Assembly (NCBI GenBank): GCA_947600025.1
Contig: CANQFY010000008.1
Coordinates: 1 to 43,740, forward strand
Direction: 5' to 3'
DNA: 43,740 nt
Source of the DNA: an uncultured Oscillospiraceae bacterium
GTDB lineage: Bacteria; Bacillota; Clostridia; Oscillospirales; Oscillospiraceae
The translations under genes were made by a program, and so were the position numbers. Shown here one piece after another: positions 24,258 through 31,722 of the stretch (within the stretch, counting starts at the first letter, position 1; each line of letters begins with the position of its first letter). The notes below the pieces were generated by a model, which was not told the DNA's origin, searched no databases, and worked only from the letters and a program-made list of their open reading frames with translations.

Positions 24258-25898
24258 ATGGAGACCCTTTCTCAGCTTTTATTTCCCCATGTAACGAAGA
24301 CCCCCGAGGAGCTGGAGGCCCAATATCCCCCCCGAAACCTGCCCGAGGGGGCGGTGGTCACCCGGATGGCCCCCTCCCCCACCGGCTTTGTCCACCTGGG
24401 CAATCTGGTCCAGGGCCTGACCTCCGAGCGGATGGCCCACCGCACCGGCGGCGTACTGTTCCTCCGGGTGGAGGACACCGACGCCAAGCGGGAGGTCCCC
24501 GGGGCGGTGGAGGTCCTGATCGAAAGCCTGAAGCACTACGGCATCGCCTTCGACGAGGGCGCCACCGTGGAGGGCGACTTGGGAAATTACGGTCCCTACC
24601 GCCAGCGGCAGCGGGCGGAAATTTACCACGTCTACGCCAAGCTCCTGGTGGAAAAGGGCATGGCCTACCCCTGTTTCTGCACGGAGGAGGAGCTCACCGC
24701 CATGCGGGAGCGGCAGGAGGCCAACAAGGAGACCACCGGCTACTATGGAAAGTACGCCCTCTGGCGGGACCGGCCTTTGGAGGAGGTAAAGGCCGCCTTG
24801 GACGCCGGGAAGCCCTGGGTCCTCCGGTTCCGCAGCCCGGGGGACAGCAGCCGCCAGTTTAAGTTCAACGATCTGGTGAAGGGGACTCTGACGGTGACGG
24901 AAAACGACGTGGACCATGTGCTGCTGAAGGCCGACGGCATCCCCACCTACCACTTCGCCCACGCGGTGGACGACCACCTGATGCGGACCACCCATGTGGT
25001 CCGGGGGGACGAGTGGCTGCCCAGCCTGCCCTTTCACATCCAGCTGTTCCAGGCCCTGGGCTTCAAGCTGCCCAAGTATGTCCACATCGGGCCTCTGATG
25101 AAAATGGACGGGGCCTCCAAGCGGAAGCTGTCCAAGCGGAAGGACCCGGAGCTGGCCCTGACCTACTATCAGGCGGCGGGGTTCCCGGTGGAGGCGGTGT
25201 ACGAGTATATCATGACCCTGCTAAACTCCAACTATGAGGACTGGCGCCGGGCCAACCCAGACGCCGATCCGACCGCCTTCCCCTTTAGCCCCAAAAAGCT
25301 GAATCCGGCGGGGAATCTGTTTGACTACGCCAAGCTCACCGACGTGTCGAAAAATGTCATTGCCAAGATGCCGGCCTCCCAGGTTTATAATCTGCTGACC
25401 AAGTGGGCGGTGCAGTACGACCCGGAATTTGGGGAAAAGCTGGCCGCCGACCCTGCCTACGCCCAGGCCATTCTGGCCATCGGCCGGGGCGGAAAAAAGC
25501 CCCGGAAGGACCTGGCCACCTGGAAGGACGCCAAGGAGTACATGGGCTTTTTCTACGACGAGTACCTGGCGGCCCCGGAATTTGACCCCAGATTCCCCAA
25601 GGAGACGGTGGCAAAGGCCCTGGCCCGATACCTGGAGACCGGCGACCCGGCGGACGACGCCGCCGCCTGGTTCGAGAAGGTCAAGGCCCTCACCGAGGAG
25701 ATGGGCTTTACGGCGGATATGCGGGCCTACAAGGCCGATCCCAGCGCCTTCCCCGGCAGCGTGGCGGATGTGTCCGGCTTCCTGCGGGTGGCTCTCACGG
25801 GGAAGACCAATTCCCCGGACCTGTACACCGTCATCGGAATCCTGGGCTGGGACCGGGCCAACGGTCGGATTCGGGCAGCCCTGGAGGGACTAAAATAA
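24258..25898 (+). CDS. gltX: Glutamyl-tRNA synthetase
   Basis: GltX charges tRNA-Glu; in many Clostridia the same enzyme also mischarges tRNA-Gln for GatCAB. The class I signature is MAPSPTGFVHLGNLVQG (HLGN in place of HIGG), followed by LFLRVEDTDAKR. The KMSKS-type loop is SKRKLSKRKDPEL. The insert with YPCFCTEEEL is typical of the tRNA acceptor-binding region. At 546 residues it is longer than the usual 480-500, the extra length being in the C-terminal anticodon-binding half. ATG 24258 has AAAGGAAGG 7 nt upstream; the in-frame start at 24219 lies upstream of the -10 and is rejected. It is monocistronic. Whether it is discriminating or not cannot be read reliably here. Confidence 0.95.
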   Translation: METLSQLLFPHVTKTPEELEAQYPPRNLPEGAVVTRMAPSPTGFVHLGNLVQGLTSERMAHRTGGVLFLRVEDTDAKREVPGAVEVLIESLKHYGIAFDEGATVEGDLGNYGPYRQRQRAEIYHVYAKLLVEKGMAYPCFCTEEELTAMRERQEANKETTGYYGKYALWRDRPLEEVKAALDAGKPWVLRFRSPGDSSRQFKFNDLVKGTLTVTENDVDHVLLKADGIPTYHFAHAVDDHLMRTTHVVRGDEWLPSLPFHIQLFQALGFKLPKYVHIGPLMKMDGASKRKLSKRKDPELALTYYQAAGFPVEAVYEYIMTLLNSNYEDWRRANPDADPTAFPFSPKKLNPAGNLFDYAKLTDVSKNVIAKMPASQVYNLLTKWAVQYDPEFGEKLAADPAYAQAILAIGRGGKKPRKDLATWKDAKEYMGFFYDEYLAAPEFDPRFPKETVAKALARYLETGDPADDAAAWFEKVKALTEEMGFTADMRAYKADPSAFPGSVADVSGFLRVALTGKTNSPDLYTVIGILGWDRANGRIRAALEGLK

Positions 25899-25928
25899 AA
25901 TCTGTGGGCGCTGATATTAGCGCCCACA
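25892..25928 (-). terminator. Terminator of the HAD phosphatase gene
   Basis: TGTGGGCGCT (25903-25912) pairs with AGCGCCCACA (25919-25928) around a 6-nt loop. On the minus strand GATTTTATTTT follows. The stem overlaps the last codons of the HAD gene. It also lies just past the gltX stop, but has no uridine tract on that side. Confidence 0.8.
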
Positions 25929-26582
25929 AGGTTCGTTCCACAGCTTTTCCGAGAGAAGAAAGTCCGTCAGCTCCTCCGGCGTGTCCACGATGGCCACTGC
26001 GCCGGCGTCCTTCATGTCCTGGGCCTCCCCGTAGCCCCAGGACACCCCCACCGTGGGGATGCCGTGAGCTGCCGCGCCCAAGACATCAAAAACCGTGTCC
26101 CCCACCATCACCGCCTGGGACGCGGGGATTTGGCCGCGGAGGTAGGCAATAACCTGGGCCTTCTCGTCCCGGCTGCCGTCGGGGGTGCCGCCACAGATCC
26201 GGTCAAAATAGGGGGCAAGGCCGAAATGGGTCAGGATCTCAATGGACATCTCCTCCGGCTTGGAGGTGGCTACATAAAGGGTAAAACCCGCCGCCTTCAA
26301 CCGCCGCAGCGCCGCCTCGATGCCGGGATAGGGGAAATTCTCGTACTTTCCCACGGTGTTGTACCGGCTCCGATAGACCGCGATCCCCTCCTCCATCCGC
26401 TCCGCCGGGACGCCGAAGCGCAGGAAGGTGTCCCGCAACGGCGGGCCCACGAAAACCCGCATGGCCGTCCGGTCCGGCACCGGCAGGGAAAAGTGCCGCA
26501 GCGTCAGCTCGGCGCAGTTGAGGACCCCCTCCCCCGAGTCGGTGAGAGTCCCATCTAAATCGAAAAATACCGCCCGTTCCAT
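25917..26582 (-). CDS. HAD-superfamily phosphatase, phosphoglycolate phosphatase-like
   Basis: This 221-residue HAD hydrolase of subfamily IA has motif I FFDLDGTLTDSG (Asp nucleophile at residue 8), an alpha-helical cap with FVGPPLRDTF, motif II VATSKPEE (Thr/Ser position), and motif III-IV MVGDTVFDVLGAAAHGIPTVGVSWGYG. The GPPL cap segment is frequent in proteins annotated as Gph or 5'-nucleotidase-like phosphatases. The exact substrate cannot be told. It is monocistronic with an extended -10 promoter, converges on gltX, and is divergent from a GNAT gene. A GGGGG stretch upstream serves as ribosome site. Confidence 0.88.
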   Translation of the reverse strand: MERAVFFDLDGTLTDSGEGVLNCAELTLRHFSLPVPDRTAMRVFVGPPLRDTFLRFGVPAERMEEGIAVYRSRYNTVGKYENFPYPGIEAALRRLKAAGFTLYVATSKPEEMSIEILTHFGLAPYFDRICGGTPDGSRDEKAQVIAYLRGQIPASQAVMVGDTVFDVLGAAAHGIPTVGVSWGYGEAQDMKDAGAVAIVDTPEELTDFLLSEKLWNEPCGR

Positions 26583-26608
26583 AATGTAACGCCCCCTTAT
26601 CTGGGGGG

Positions 26609-26638
26609 ATTATAGCATACGGGCCCGGCGTTTGTCAA
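26609..26638 (-). promoter_or_regulatory. Promoter of the HAD phosphatase gene
   Basis: On the minus strand, TTGACA (26638-26633) and TATAAT (26614-26609) are 18 bp apart, and TGC directly precedes the -10 (extended -10). No comparable promoter was found for the divergent GNAT gene. Confidence 0.88.
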
Positions 26639-26660
26639 ATATTCGGGAGAGGGAGAAAAA

Positions 26661-27299
26661 ATGAAGGATATTCCCCTATTTACCACCGAAAACGGGGCCG
26701 CGAATCTGATTCTGGGCTGCGCCCCGGGGTTTGGGACGGCCTATGTCCGGGTCCTTTCGGCCCAGGACGGAGACGCCCTAGCCCGGGAATGTGCCGCGTT
26801 TTGCCAGGCCGCCGGGGCCGAAGCGGTGTACGCCACCGGGCTGCCGGAGCAGGAAAGCTGGCCCCTCTCCACGGAAATTTGGCGGATGACAGCGCAAAAG
26901 GCAAGTCTACCCCAATCTCAGGCGGAGCTGATCCCGGTGACGGCGGAGACCCTGGAAGAATGGGTTACCCTGTACAACCGAAAATTCCGGGCGGTGCCCA
27001 ACGCGGTGTGGCTGAGCCCCGGTCTGGGGCAAGCCGTGCTGAAAGCCCGGGAGGCGTTTTTCGTCTGGCTTGCGGGGCAGACTGTGGGGATCGCCAAGGG
27101 GGCGGAAAATGAGATCCACGCCGTGGCCGCCCTGGCCCCCGGCGGCGGAAGGGCGGCGGTGCTGGCCCTGGCAAGGGAGCTGGCGGGGCCGGAAATCACC
27201 CTGGAGGTGGCCTCCGTCAACGGGAAGGCCCTGGCGCTATACCAGAGCCTAGGATTTCGGAAGACGGAGACCCTGGCAAAGTGGTATAAAATTGGGTGA
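26661..27299 (+). CDS. GNAT-like N-acetyltransferase
   Basis: This 212-residue protein has a C-terminal half (about 95-212) with the GNAT core. It reads FFVWLAGQTVGIAKGAENEIHAVAALAPGGGRAAVLALARELAGPEITLEVASVNGKALALYQSLGFRKTETLAKWYKI, where SVNGKALALYQSLGFRK is the typical motif B. The acetyl-CoA loop is degenerate (PGGGRAAV instead of RxxGxG/A). The N-terminal half is divergent and may be a vestigial GNAT repeat. GGGAGAGGGAG precedes the ATG. The position between the HAD gene and the ylxM promoter is monocistronic. Substrate is unknown. Confidence 0.75.
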   Translation: MKDIPLFTTENGAANLILGCAPGFGTAYVRVLSAQDGDALARECAAFCQAAGAEAVYATGLPEQESWPLSTEIWRMTAQKASLPQSQAELIPVTAETLEEWVTLYNRKFRAVPNAVWLSPGLGQAVLKAREAFFVWLAGQTVGIAKGAENEIHAVAALAPGGGRAAVLALARELAGPEITLEVASVNGKALALYQSLGFRKTETLAKWYKIG

Positions 27300-27316
27300 A
27301 TGTAAAGGAAAAACAC

Positions 27317-27345
27317 TTGACAAAGCCGCCTGGATGCCGTATAAT
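27317..27345 (+). promoter_or_regulatory. Perfect consensus promoter of the ylxM-ffh operon
   Basis: TTGACA (27317-27322) and TATAAT (27340-27345) are exactly 17 bp apart. The predicted start near 27352 places a hairpin at the extreme 5' end of the mRNA. Confidence 0.92.
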
Positions 27346-27350
27346 GTCCT

Positions 27351-27377
27351 CTGTCAAGAAAGCACCTTGACAGGAGG
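27351..27377 (+). promoter_or_regulatory. 5'-leader hairpin adjoining the ylxM ribosome site
   Basis: CTGTCAAG (27351-27358) pairs perfectly with CTTGACAG (27366-27373) around a 7-nt loop. Its 3' arm runs into AGGAGG (27372-27377), the ylxM Shine-Dalgarno sequence. It could stabilise the mRNA 5' end or mask the ribosome site; function is inferred. Confidence 0.6.
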
Positions 27378-27382
27378 CCGCC

Positions 27383-27727
27383 ATGGAAGCTGTGGAAATG
27401 ACGCTGCTATATGACTATTACGGCGACTTGCTCACGGAGAAGCAGCGGCAGTGCATCGATCTGCGCTACAACCAGGACCTATCCTTGGGGGAGATGGCCC
27501 AGGAGCTCCAGGTCAGCCGTCAGGGCGTTCACGATATGCTGAGCCGGGCCGAGGCCCTGCTCGTTAAAATGGAGGAGAAAACCGGATGCCTCCGCCGGGA
27601 CCGGCAGTGCCGCCAGGCGGCGGCCCTGATCCGGCAGGCGGCGGAAGCCCTGGCGGATCATTCCGATCCCCGGGTCCGCGCCCTGGCGTCGGACATTCTG
27701 CGCTCCGCCTCCGCACTTGAGGAGTAG
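27383..27727 (+). CDS. ylxM: YlxM-family HTH protein associated with SRP
   Basis: YlxM is a small helix-turn-helix protein encoded with ffh in Firmicutes; in streptococci it modulates the SRP GTPase. The 114 residues begin with LLYDYYGDLLTEKQRQCIDLRYNQDLSLGEMAQELQVSRQGVHDMLSRAEALL, the sigma-70 region 4-like HTH of the family. The C-terminal 45 residues are helical and Ala-rich. AGGAGG lies 5 nt before the ATG. It leads the operon, 3 nt ahead of ffh. The ftsY gene that often precedes it is not present here. Confidence 0.92.
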   Translation: MEAVEMTLLYDYYGDLLTEKQRQCIDLRYNQDLSLGEMAQELQVSRQGVHDMLSRAEALLVKMEEKTGCLRRDRQCRQAAALIRQAAEALADHSDPRVRALASDILRSASALEE

Positions 27728-27730
27728 ACC

Positions 27731-29080
27731 ATGGCTTTTGAAGGACTGACCGAAAAAATAACCGCCGCCTTTAAGAAGCTCCGGGGCAAGGGCCGCCTAA
27801 AGGAAGCCGACGTGAAGGAGGCCATGCGGGAGATCCGGATGGCGCTGCTGGAGGCCGATGTGAGCTACAAGGTGGTCAAGGACTTTACCAAAACCGCCAC
27901 GGAGCGCTGCATCGGCGCGGACGTGCTGGAATCCCTGACCCCCGCCCAGATGATCGTGAAGATCGTGAACGAGGAGCTGACCAAGCTCATGGGCAGCGAG
28001 GCCCGGCACATCACCACGAACCCCAACGGGCCCACAGTGGTGATGCTGGTGGGACTCCAGGGCGCCGGTAAGACGACCAACGGCTCCAAGCTGGCGGGGC
28101 TGATGAAGCGCCAGGGGAAAAATCCCCTGCTGGTGGCCTGCGATATCTACCGTCCCGCCGCCATCACCCAGCTGAAGGTCTGCGGAGAGAAGCTGGGAAT
28201 CCCGGTCTTTGAAATGGGCCAGGAAAACCCCGTCACTATCGCCAAGGAGGCGGTGCGCTATGCCCGCCAGCGGGGCCACGACATGGTGTTCCTGGACACC
28301 GCCGGCCGGCTCCACATCGACGAAAAGCTGATGGAGGAGCTGAAAAATATCAAGGCCGCCGTGACGCCGGATGAGATCATGCTGGTGGTGGACGCCATGA
28401 CCGGCCAGGACGCGGTGAACGCCGCCCAGAGCTTCAACGAGTGGCTGGACATCGACTCCGTGCTGCTGACCAAGCTGGATGGCGACGCCAGAGGCGGCGC
28501 GGCCCTGTCGGTCCGGGCCGTCACCGGCAAGCCCATCAAATTTGCCGGTATGGGCGAAAAGCTGGAGGATATCGAGGTCTTCCACCCCGACCGGATGGCG
28601 TCCCGAATCCTGGGCATGGGAGACGTGCTGAGCCTCATTGAAAAGGCGGAAAAGGCCTACGACGCCAAAAAGGCGGCCGAGATGGAGGAAAAGCTCAAGT
28701 CCAACCGCTTCACCCTCCAGGACTTTTACGATCAGCTGGTTCAGCTAAAGAGCATGGGCTCCATGCAGGACATTCTGGCGCAAATGCCCGGCGGCGCCAA
28801 TTTGAAAAATGTCCAGCTGGACGAGAAGGCTATGGCCCACACCGAGGCCATCATTCTGTCCATGACCCCCCGGGAACGGGAAAACCCCAACATCATCGGC
28901 GCCAGCCGGAAAAAGCGGATCGCCGCCGGCGCGGGGCTCCGGGTGGAGGACGTGAACCGGCTGCTCAAATCCTTTGAGCAGATGCGCGCCATGATCCGCC
29001 AGTTCTCCGGCCCCGGCGCAGGGAAGAAAATGAAGCGCATGCGGGGCATGGGCGGCTTCCGGGGCGGCTTTGGTTTTTAA
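27731..29080 (+). CDS. ffh: Signal recognition particle GTPase Ffh (SRP54)
   Basis: Ffh binds signal sequences and 4.5S/6S RNA and delivers ribosomes to FtsY at the membrane. The 449 residues show the N domain (1-95), the G domain with GLQGAGKTT (108-116), DTAGRLH and TKLDGDARGGAAL, and the Met-rich M domain (about 310-430; SMGSMQDILAQMPGGANL and the RNA-binding IIGASRKKRIAAGAGLRVEDVNRLLKSFEQM). The end is the usual Gly/Phe/Arg tail. The ribosome site GAGGAG lies within the ylxM end. It is followed after 72 nt by rpsP with no terminator in between. Confidence 0.98.
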   Translation: MAFEGLTEKITAAFKKLRGKGRLKEADVKEAMREIRMALLEADVSYKVVKDFTKTATERCIGADVLESLTPAQMIVKIVNEELTKLMGSEARHITTNPNGPTVVMLVGLQGAGKTTNGSKLAGLMKRQGKNPLLVACDIYRPAAITQLKVCGEKLGIPVFEMGQENPVTIAKEAVRYARQRGHDMVFLDTAGRLHIDEKLMEELKNIKAAVTPDEIMLVVDAMTGQDAVNAAQSFNEWLDIDSVLLTKLDGDARGGAALSVRAVTGKPIKFAGMGEKLEDIEVFHPDRMASRILGMGDVLSLIEKAEKAYDAKKAAEMEEKLKSNRFTLQDFYDQLVQLKSMGSMQDILAQMPGGANLKNVQLDEKAMAHTEAIILSMTPRERENPNIIGASRKKRIAAGAGLRVEDVNRLLKSFEQMRAMIRQFSGPGAGKKMKRMRGMGGFRGGFGF

Positions 29081-29152
29081 CCCCGGCAAATCGGTTCGCT
29101 GAAAGCAAATTGCTTTGCGATATAGAGAACAATTATGGAGGTGAATACACTC

Positions 29153-29392
29153 ATGGTCAAGATCCGGCTCAGAAGAATGGGCGCCAAAAAGACGCCTTAC
29201 TACCGCATCGTGGTCGCCGATTCCCGCGCGCCCAGGGATGGCCGCTGCATCGAGGAGATTGGCACTTACGATCCCCTCACCAACCCGGCCACCATCACCG
29301 TGGACGCCGAGAAGGCCCAGTCCTGGATCAAGAACGGGGCGCAGCCTACGGATACCGTCCGTGGTCTGCTGAAGAAGGCCGGCGCACTGTAA
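29153..29392 (+). CDS. rpsP: 30S ribosomal protein S16
   Basis: S16 is an assembly protein of the small subunit. The 79 residues starting [31 protein letters not shown] match the family closely, as does [12 protein letters not shown]. The in-frame ATG at 29135 overlaps GGAGG (29137-29141), which is the ribosome site for the ATG at 29153, so the shorter protein is chosen; the spacing of 11 nt is somewhat long. It is the third gene of the SRP/ribosome-maturation operon, 21 nt ahead of khpA. Confidence 0.97.
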   Translation: MVKIRLRRMGAKKTPYYRIVVADSRAPRDGRCIEEIGTYDPLTNPATITVDAEKAQSWIKNGAQPTDTVRGLLKKAGAL

Positions 29393-29413
29393 GGAACCCA
29401 AAGGAGAATCGGA

Positions 29414-29644
29414 ATGAAAGAACTCTTGCTGTACCTGGCAAAGAACTTGGTGGATGATCCAGAGGCGGTCACCGTCACCGAATCCAAGGACGCCGGAGAA
29501 ACGGTTCTGGAGCTGCGCGTAGCTCCCGGAGACATGGGCAAGGTCATCGGCCGTCAGGGCCGGATCGCCCGGGAGATCCGAACCATTGTCAAGACCGTCG
29601 CCCAGCGCACCGGTGAAAAGGTCACGGTAGAGATCATGGATTGA
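29414..29644 (+). CDS. khpA: KhpA-type KH-domain RNA-binding protein
   Basis: KhpA is a small single-KH RNA-binding protein that in streptococci and Bacillus pairs with KhpB (Jag) and affects cell division and mRNA levels. The 76 residues contain the KH core VLELRVAPGDMGKVIGRQGRIAREIRTIVKTVA, with the GxxG loop at IGRQGR. Position between rpsP and rimM is the standard Firmicute order. AAAGGAG precedes the ATG. KhpB is not in the window. A terminator-like hairpin follows within 10 nt of the stop codon. Confidence 0.95.
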   Translation: MKELLLYLAKNLVDDPEAVTVTESKDAGETVLELRVAPGDMGKVIGRQGRIAREIRTIVKTVAQRTGEKVTVEIMD

Positions 29645-29650
29645 CGGATG

Positions 29651-29684
29651 ATGCGTGACGCGGGTGCGTCACGCATTTCTTTTT
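29651..29684 (+). terminator. Intrinsic terminator/attenuator between khpA and rimM
   Basis: ATGCGTGACGC (29651-29661) pairs perfectly with GCGTCACGCAT (29666-29676), with a GGGT loop and a TTCTTTTT tail. It splits an otherwise continuous operon, so it probably lowers rimM-trmD-sirtuin expression relative to rpsP. Confidence 0.92.
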
Positions 29685-29697
29685 CGGAGGGCAGATT

Positions 29698-30189
29698 ATG
29701 AAGGTGGAATTTTTGGAGGCCGGGCAGATCGTCTCCGTCCACGGCATCCGTGGGGAGGTCAAGGTCCTGCCCTGGGCCGACGGGCCGGAATTTCTCACCG
29801 CCTTTTCCCGGGTCCGGGTGGGCGGAGCGGAATACGCCGTGGAAAAATGCCGGGTGCAGAAAACCTGCGACCTGCTAAAGCTCCGTGGCGTGGACACGGT
29901 GGAGGCCGCTCAGGCCCTCCGAGGCAAGACGGTGGAGGTCTACCGGGCCGACGCTCCCCGGGAGGATGTGTTCGTGGCGGAGCTGACCGGCATGGAAGTC
30001 TACGCCGCCGGAACCAGGATCGGCGTTCTGGAGGAGGTGCTGGACTACCCCGGCAACAAGGTCTATTCCGTCCGGGGGGAAAAGCGCTATCTGATCCCGG
30101 CTGTGAAGGCGTTTGTGCTGTCCACCGACGTGGAGGGCAACCGGATGGAAGTCCGGCTGATCGAAGGGATGGAAGACCATGCGGATTGA
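29698..30189 (+). CDS. rimM: Ribosome maturation factor RimM
   Basis: RimM binds S19 and assists 30S head assembly. The 163 residues have the N-terminal beta-barrel (FLEAGQIVSVHGIRGEVKVLPWAD) and the C-terminal PRC-like barrel (AELTGMEVYAAGTRIGVLEEVLDYPGNKVYSVRG...YLIPAVKAFV). The ribosome site CGGAGGG lies just after the upstream terminator. Its end overlaps the trmD start by 11 nt, so the two are translationally coupled. Confidence 0.95.
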   Translation: MKVEFLEAGQIVSVHGIRGEVKVLPWADGPEFLTAFSRVRVGGAEYAVEKCRVQKTCDLLKLRGVDTVEAAQALRGKTVEVYRADAPREDVFVAELTGMEVYAAGTRIGVLEEVLDYPGNKVYSVRGEKRYLIPAVKAFVLSTDVEGNRMEVRLIEGMEDHAD

Positions 30190-30955
30190 CATATTGACCC
30201 TTTTCCCCGACTCGGTAGCCGACGTGCTGGCGGACAGCATCATCGGCCGTGCCCAGGAGCGGGGTATCCTGCGGATCGAGGCCTGGCAGATCCGGGACTA
30301 CACCGCCAGCCGCCAGATGCAGGTGGACGACTATCCCTACGGCGGCGGCCGGGGGGCCATTATGCAGGCCGATCCTCTGTACCGCTGCTGGGAGGCGGTG
30401 TGCGACGAAGCCGGCGGGCCGGTCCATACGGTGTACCTGTCCCCCTGCGGCCACACCTTCACCCAGGCCGACGCCATTCGGCTGAGCAAATTGAACAATC
30501 TGGCGCTGGTCTGCGGCCACTATGAGGGCATCGATCAGCGGTTCATCGACGAATGCGTGGACGAGGAGATCTCCCTGGGGGACTTTGTACTTACCGGCGG
30601 GGAGATCGCCGCCATGGCGGTAGCGGACGCGGTGTGCCGGATGGTGCCAGGCGTTTTGTCGGACCCGGAATGTTTCCAGGAGGAAAGCCACTACGCAGGG
30701 CTCCTGGAATATCCCCAATACACCCGCCCGGCGATTTGGCACGGTCGGGCCGTCCCGGAAATCCTGCTCTCCGGGGACCATGCCAAAGTGGCCCGCTGGC
30801 GGCGGAAGGAATCCCTCCGCCGGACCCGGGTCCGGCGGCCCGATATGTACGAAAGGTTGGATCTCAGCGGCAAGGAAGACCGCAAGCTGCTGCGGGAAAT
30901 GGAGGAGGAATATGGAAAATCTGGAAACTCTGAAACAATGGATCAAGGAGAGTAA
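30179..30955 (+). CDS. trmD: tRNA (guanine-37-N1)-methyltransferase
   Basis: TrmD methylates G37 of tRNAs using S-adenosylmethionine and prevents frameshifts. The 258 residues show the SPOUT trefoil knot with VDDYPYGGGRGAIMQ, LVCGHYEGIDQRFIDE, SLGDFVLTGGE, and the YPQYTRP and PEILLSGDH signatures in the usual order. The C-terminus (RKLLREMEEEYGKSGNSETMDQGE) is a little longer than average and overlaps the sirtuin gene by 44 nt. rplS, which usually follows trmD, is missing here. Confidence 0.97.
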   Translation: MRIDILTLFPDSVADVLADSIIGRAQERGILRIEAWQIRDYTASRQMQVDDYPYGGGRGAIMQADPLYRCWEAVCDEAGGPVHTVYLSPCGHTFTQADAIRLSKLNNLALVCGHYEGIDQRFIDECVDEEISLGDFVLTGGEIAAMAVADAVCRMVPGVLSDPECFQEESHYAGLLEYPQYTRPAIWHGRAVPEILLSGDHAKVARWRRKESLRRTRVRRPDMYERLDLSGKEDRKLLREMEEEYGKSGNSETMDQGE

Positions 30956-31625
30956 TCGAATCGTCTTTTTTGGCGGGGCGGGGGTCAGCACCGAGTCCGG
31001 CATCCCGGACTTCCGAAGCGTAGACGGGTTATACAATCAGAAATTTGAATATCCCCCGGAGACCATCATCAGCCACAGCTTTTTCCAGCGGAGGCCGGCG
31101 TATTTTTACCGCTTCTACCGGGAAAAGATGCTGCCCCTGGGCTTTTCCCCCAATGTGACCCACCTGAAGCTGGCCCAGTGGGAGCGGGAAGGCAAGCTCC
31201 TGGCGGTGGTGACCCAGAATATCGACGGCCTGCACCAGAAGGCCGGCTCCAAGAACGTCTATGAGCTTCACGGCAGTGTGCTGCGGAACTACTGCGTCAA
31301 ATGCGGGAAATTCTACCCCGCCGAGTTTATCCGGGACAGTCAGGACGTTCCCAGGTGCGACTGCGGCGGCATCGTCAAACCCGACGTGGTCCTCTACGAG
31401 GAGCAGCTGGACTACGGCACGCTGGAAAAAAGCGTCGCTGCCATCCGCCGGGCGGATATGCTGATCGTGGCCGGCACCAGCCTGACGGTGTACCCGGCGG
31501 CGGGACTGCTGCAATACTACCGGGGCAACCGTTTGGTCCTCATCAACCGGGATGCCACCCCCTATGACAGCCAGGCGAACCTGGTGCTCCACGAGAGCCT
31601 GGGAAAGGTTTTCAGCCAGCTGTAA
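30912..31625 (+). CDS. cobB: NAD-dependent protein deacylase (sirtuin)
   Basis: Sirtuins remove acyl groups from lysines using NAD+. The 237 residues have the NAD-binding GGAGVSTESGIPDFRS, TQNIDGLHQKAGS, the catalytic His in YELHGS, a zinc site of CVKCGKFY and CDCGG, and GTSLTVYPAA. The enclosing frame from 30780 is out of frame with trmD and is rejected; the ATG at 30912 is preceded by GGAGGAGG (30901-30908) inside trmD. The 44-nt overlap with trmD puts it in the ribosome-maturation operon. Deacetylase versus desuccinylase cannot be decided here. Confidence 0.93.
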   Translation: MENLETLKQWIKESNRIVFFGGAGVSTESGIPDFRSVDGLYNQKFEYPPETIISHSFFQRRPAYFYRFYREKMLPLGFSPNVTHLKLAQWEREGKLLAVVTQNIDGLHQKAGSKNVYELHGSVLRNYCVKCGKFYPAEFIRDSQDVPRCDCGGIVKPDVVLYEEQLDYGTLEKSVAAIRRADMLIVAGTSLTVYPAAGLLQYYRGNRLVLINRDATPYDSQANLVLHESLGKVFSQL

Positions 31626-31648
31626 TCAACGGCTCAGCGTATACAGAA

Positions 31649-31694
31649 CCCCGGCGGCAACGCCCCACCAAAAGGTTGGGCGTTGCCGCCGGGG
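31649..31694. terminator. Very long hairpin between convergent sirtuin and sortase genes
   Basis: A 17-bp perfect stem (31649-31665 with 31678-31694) continues through one C-T mismatch into three more pairs capped by AAAA. It lies 24 nt past the sirtuin stop and 29 nt past the sortase stop. Neither side has a proper uridine tract, so it may insulate the two transcripts or be processed. Confidence 0.6.
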
Positions 31695-31722
31695 AAGGTT
31701 TAGCAGGCAAGCCTGCCGGTTT

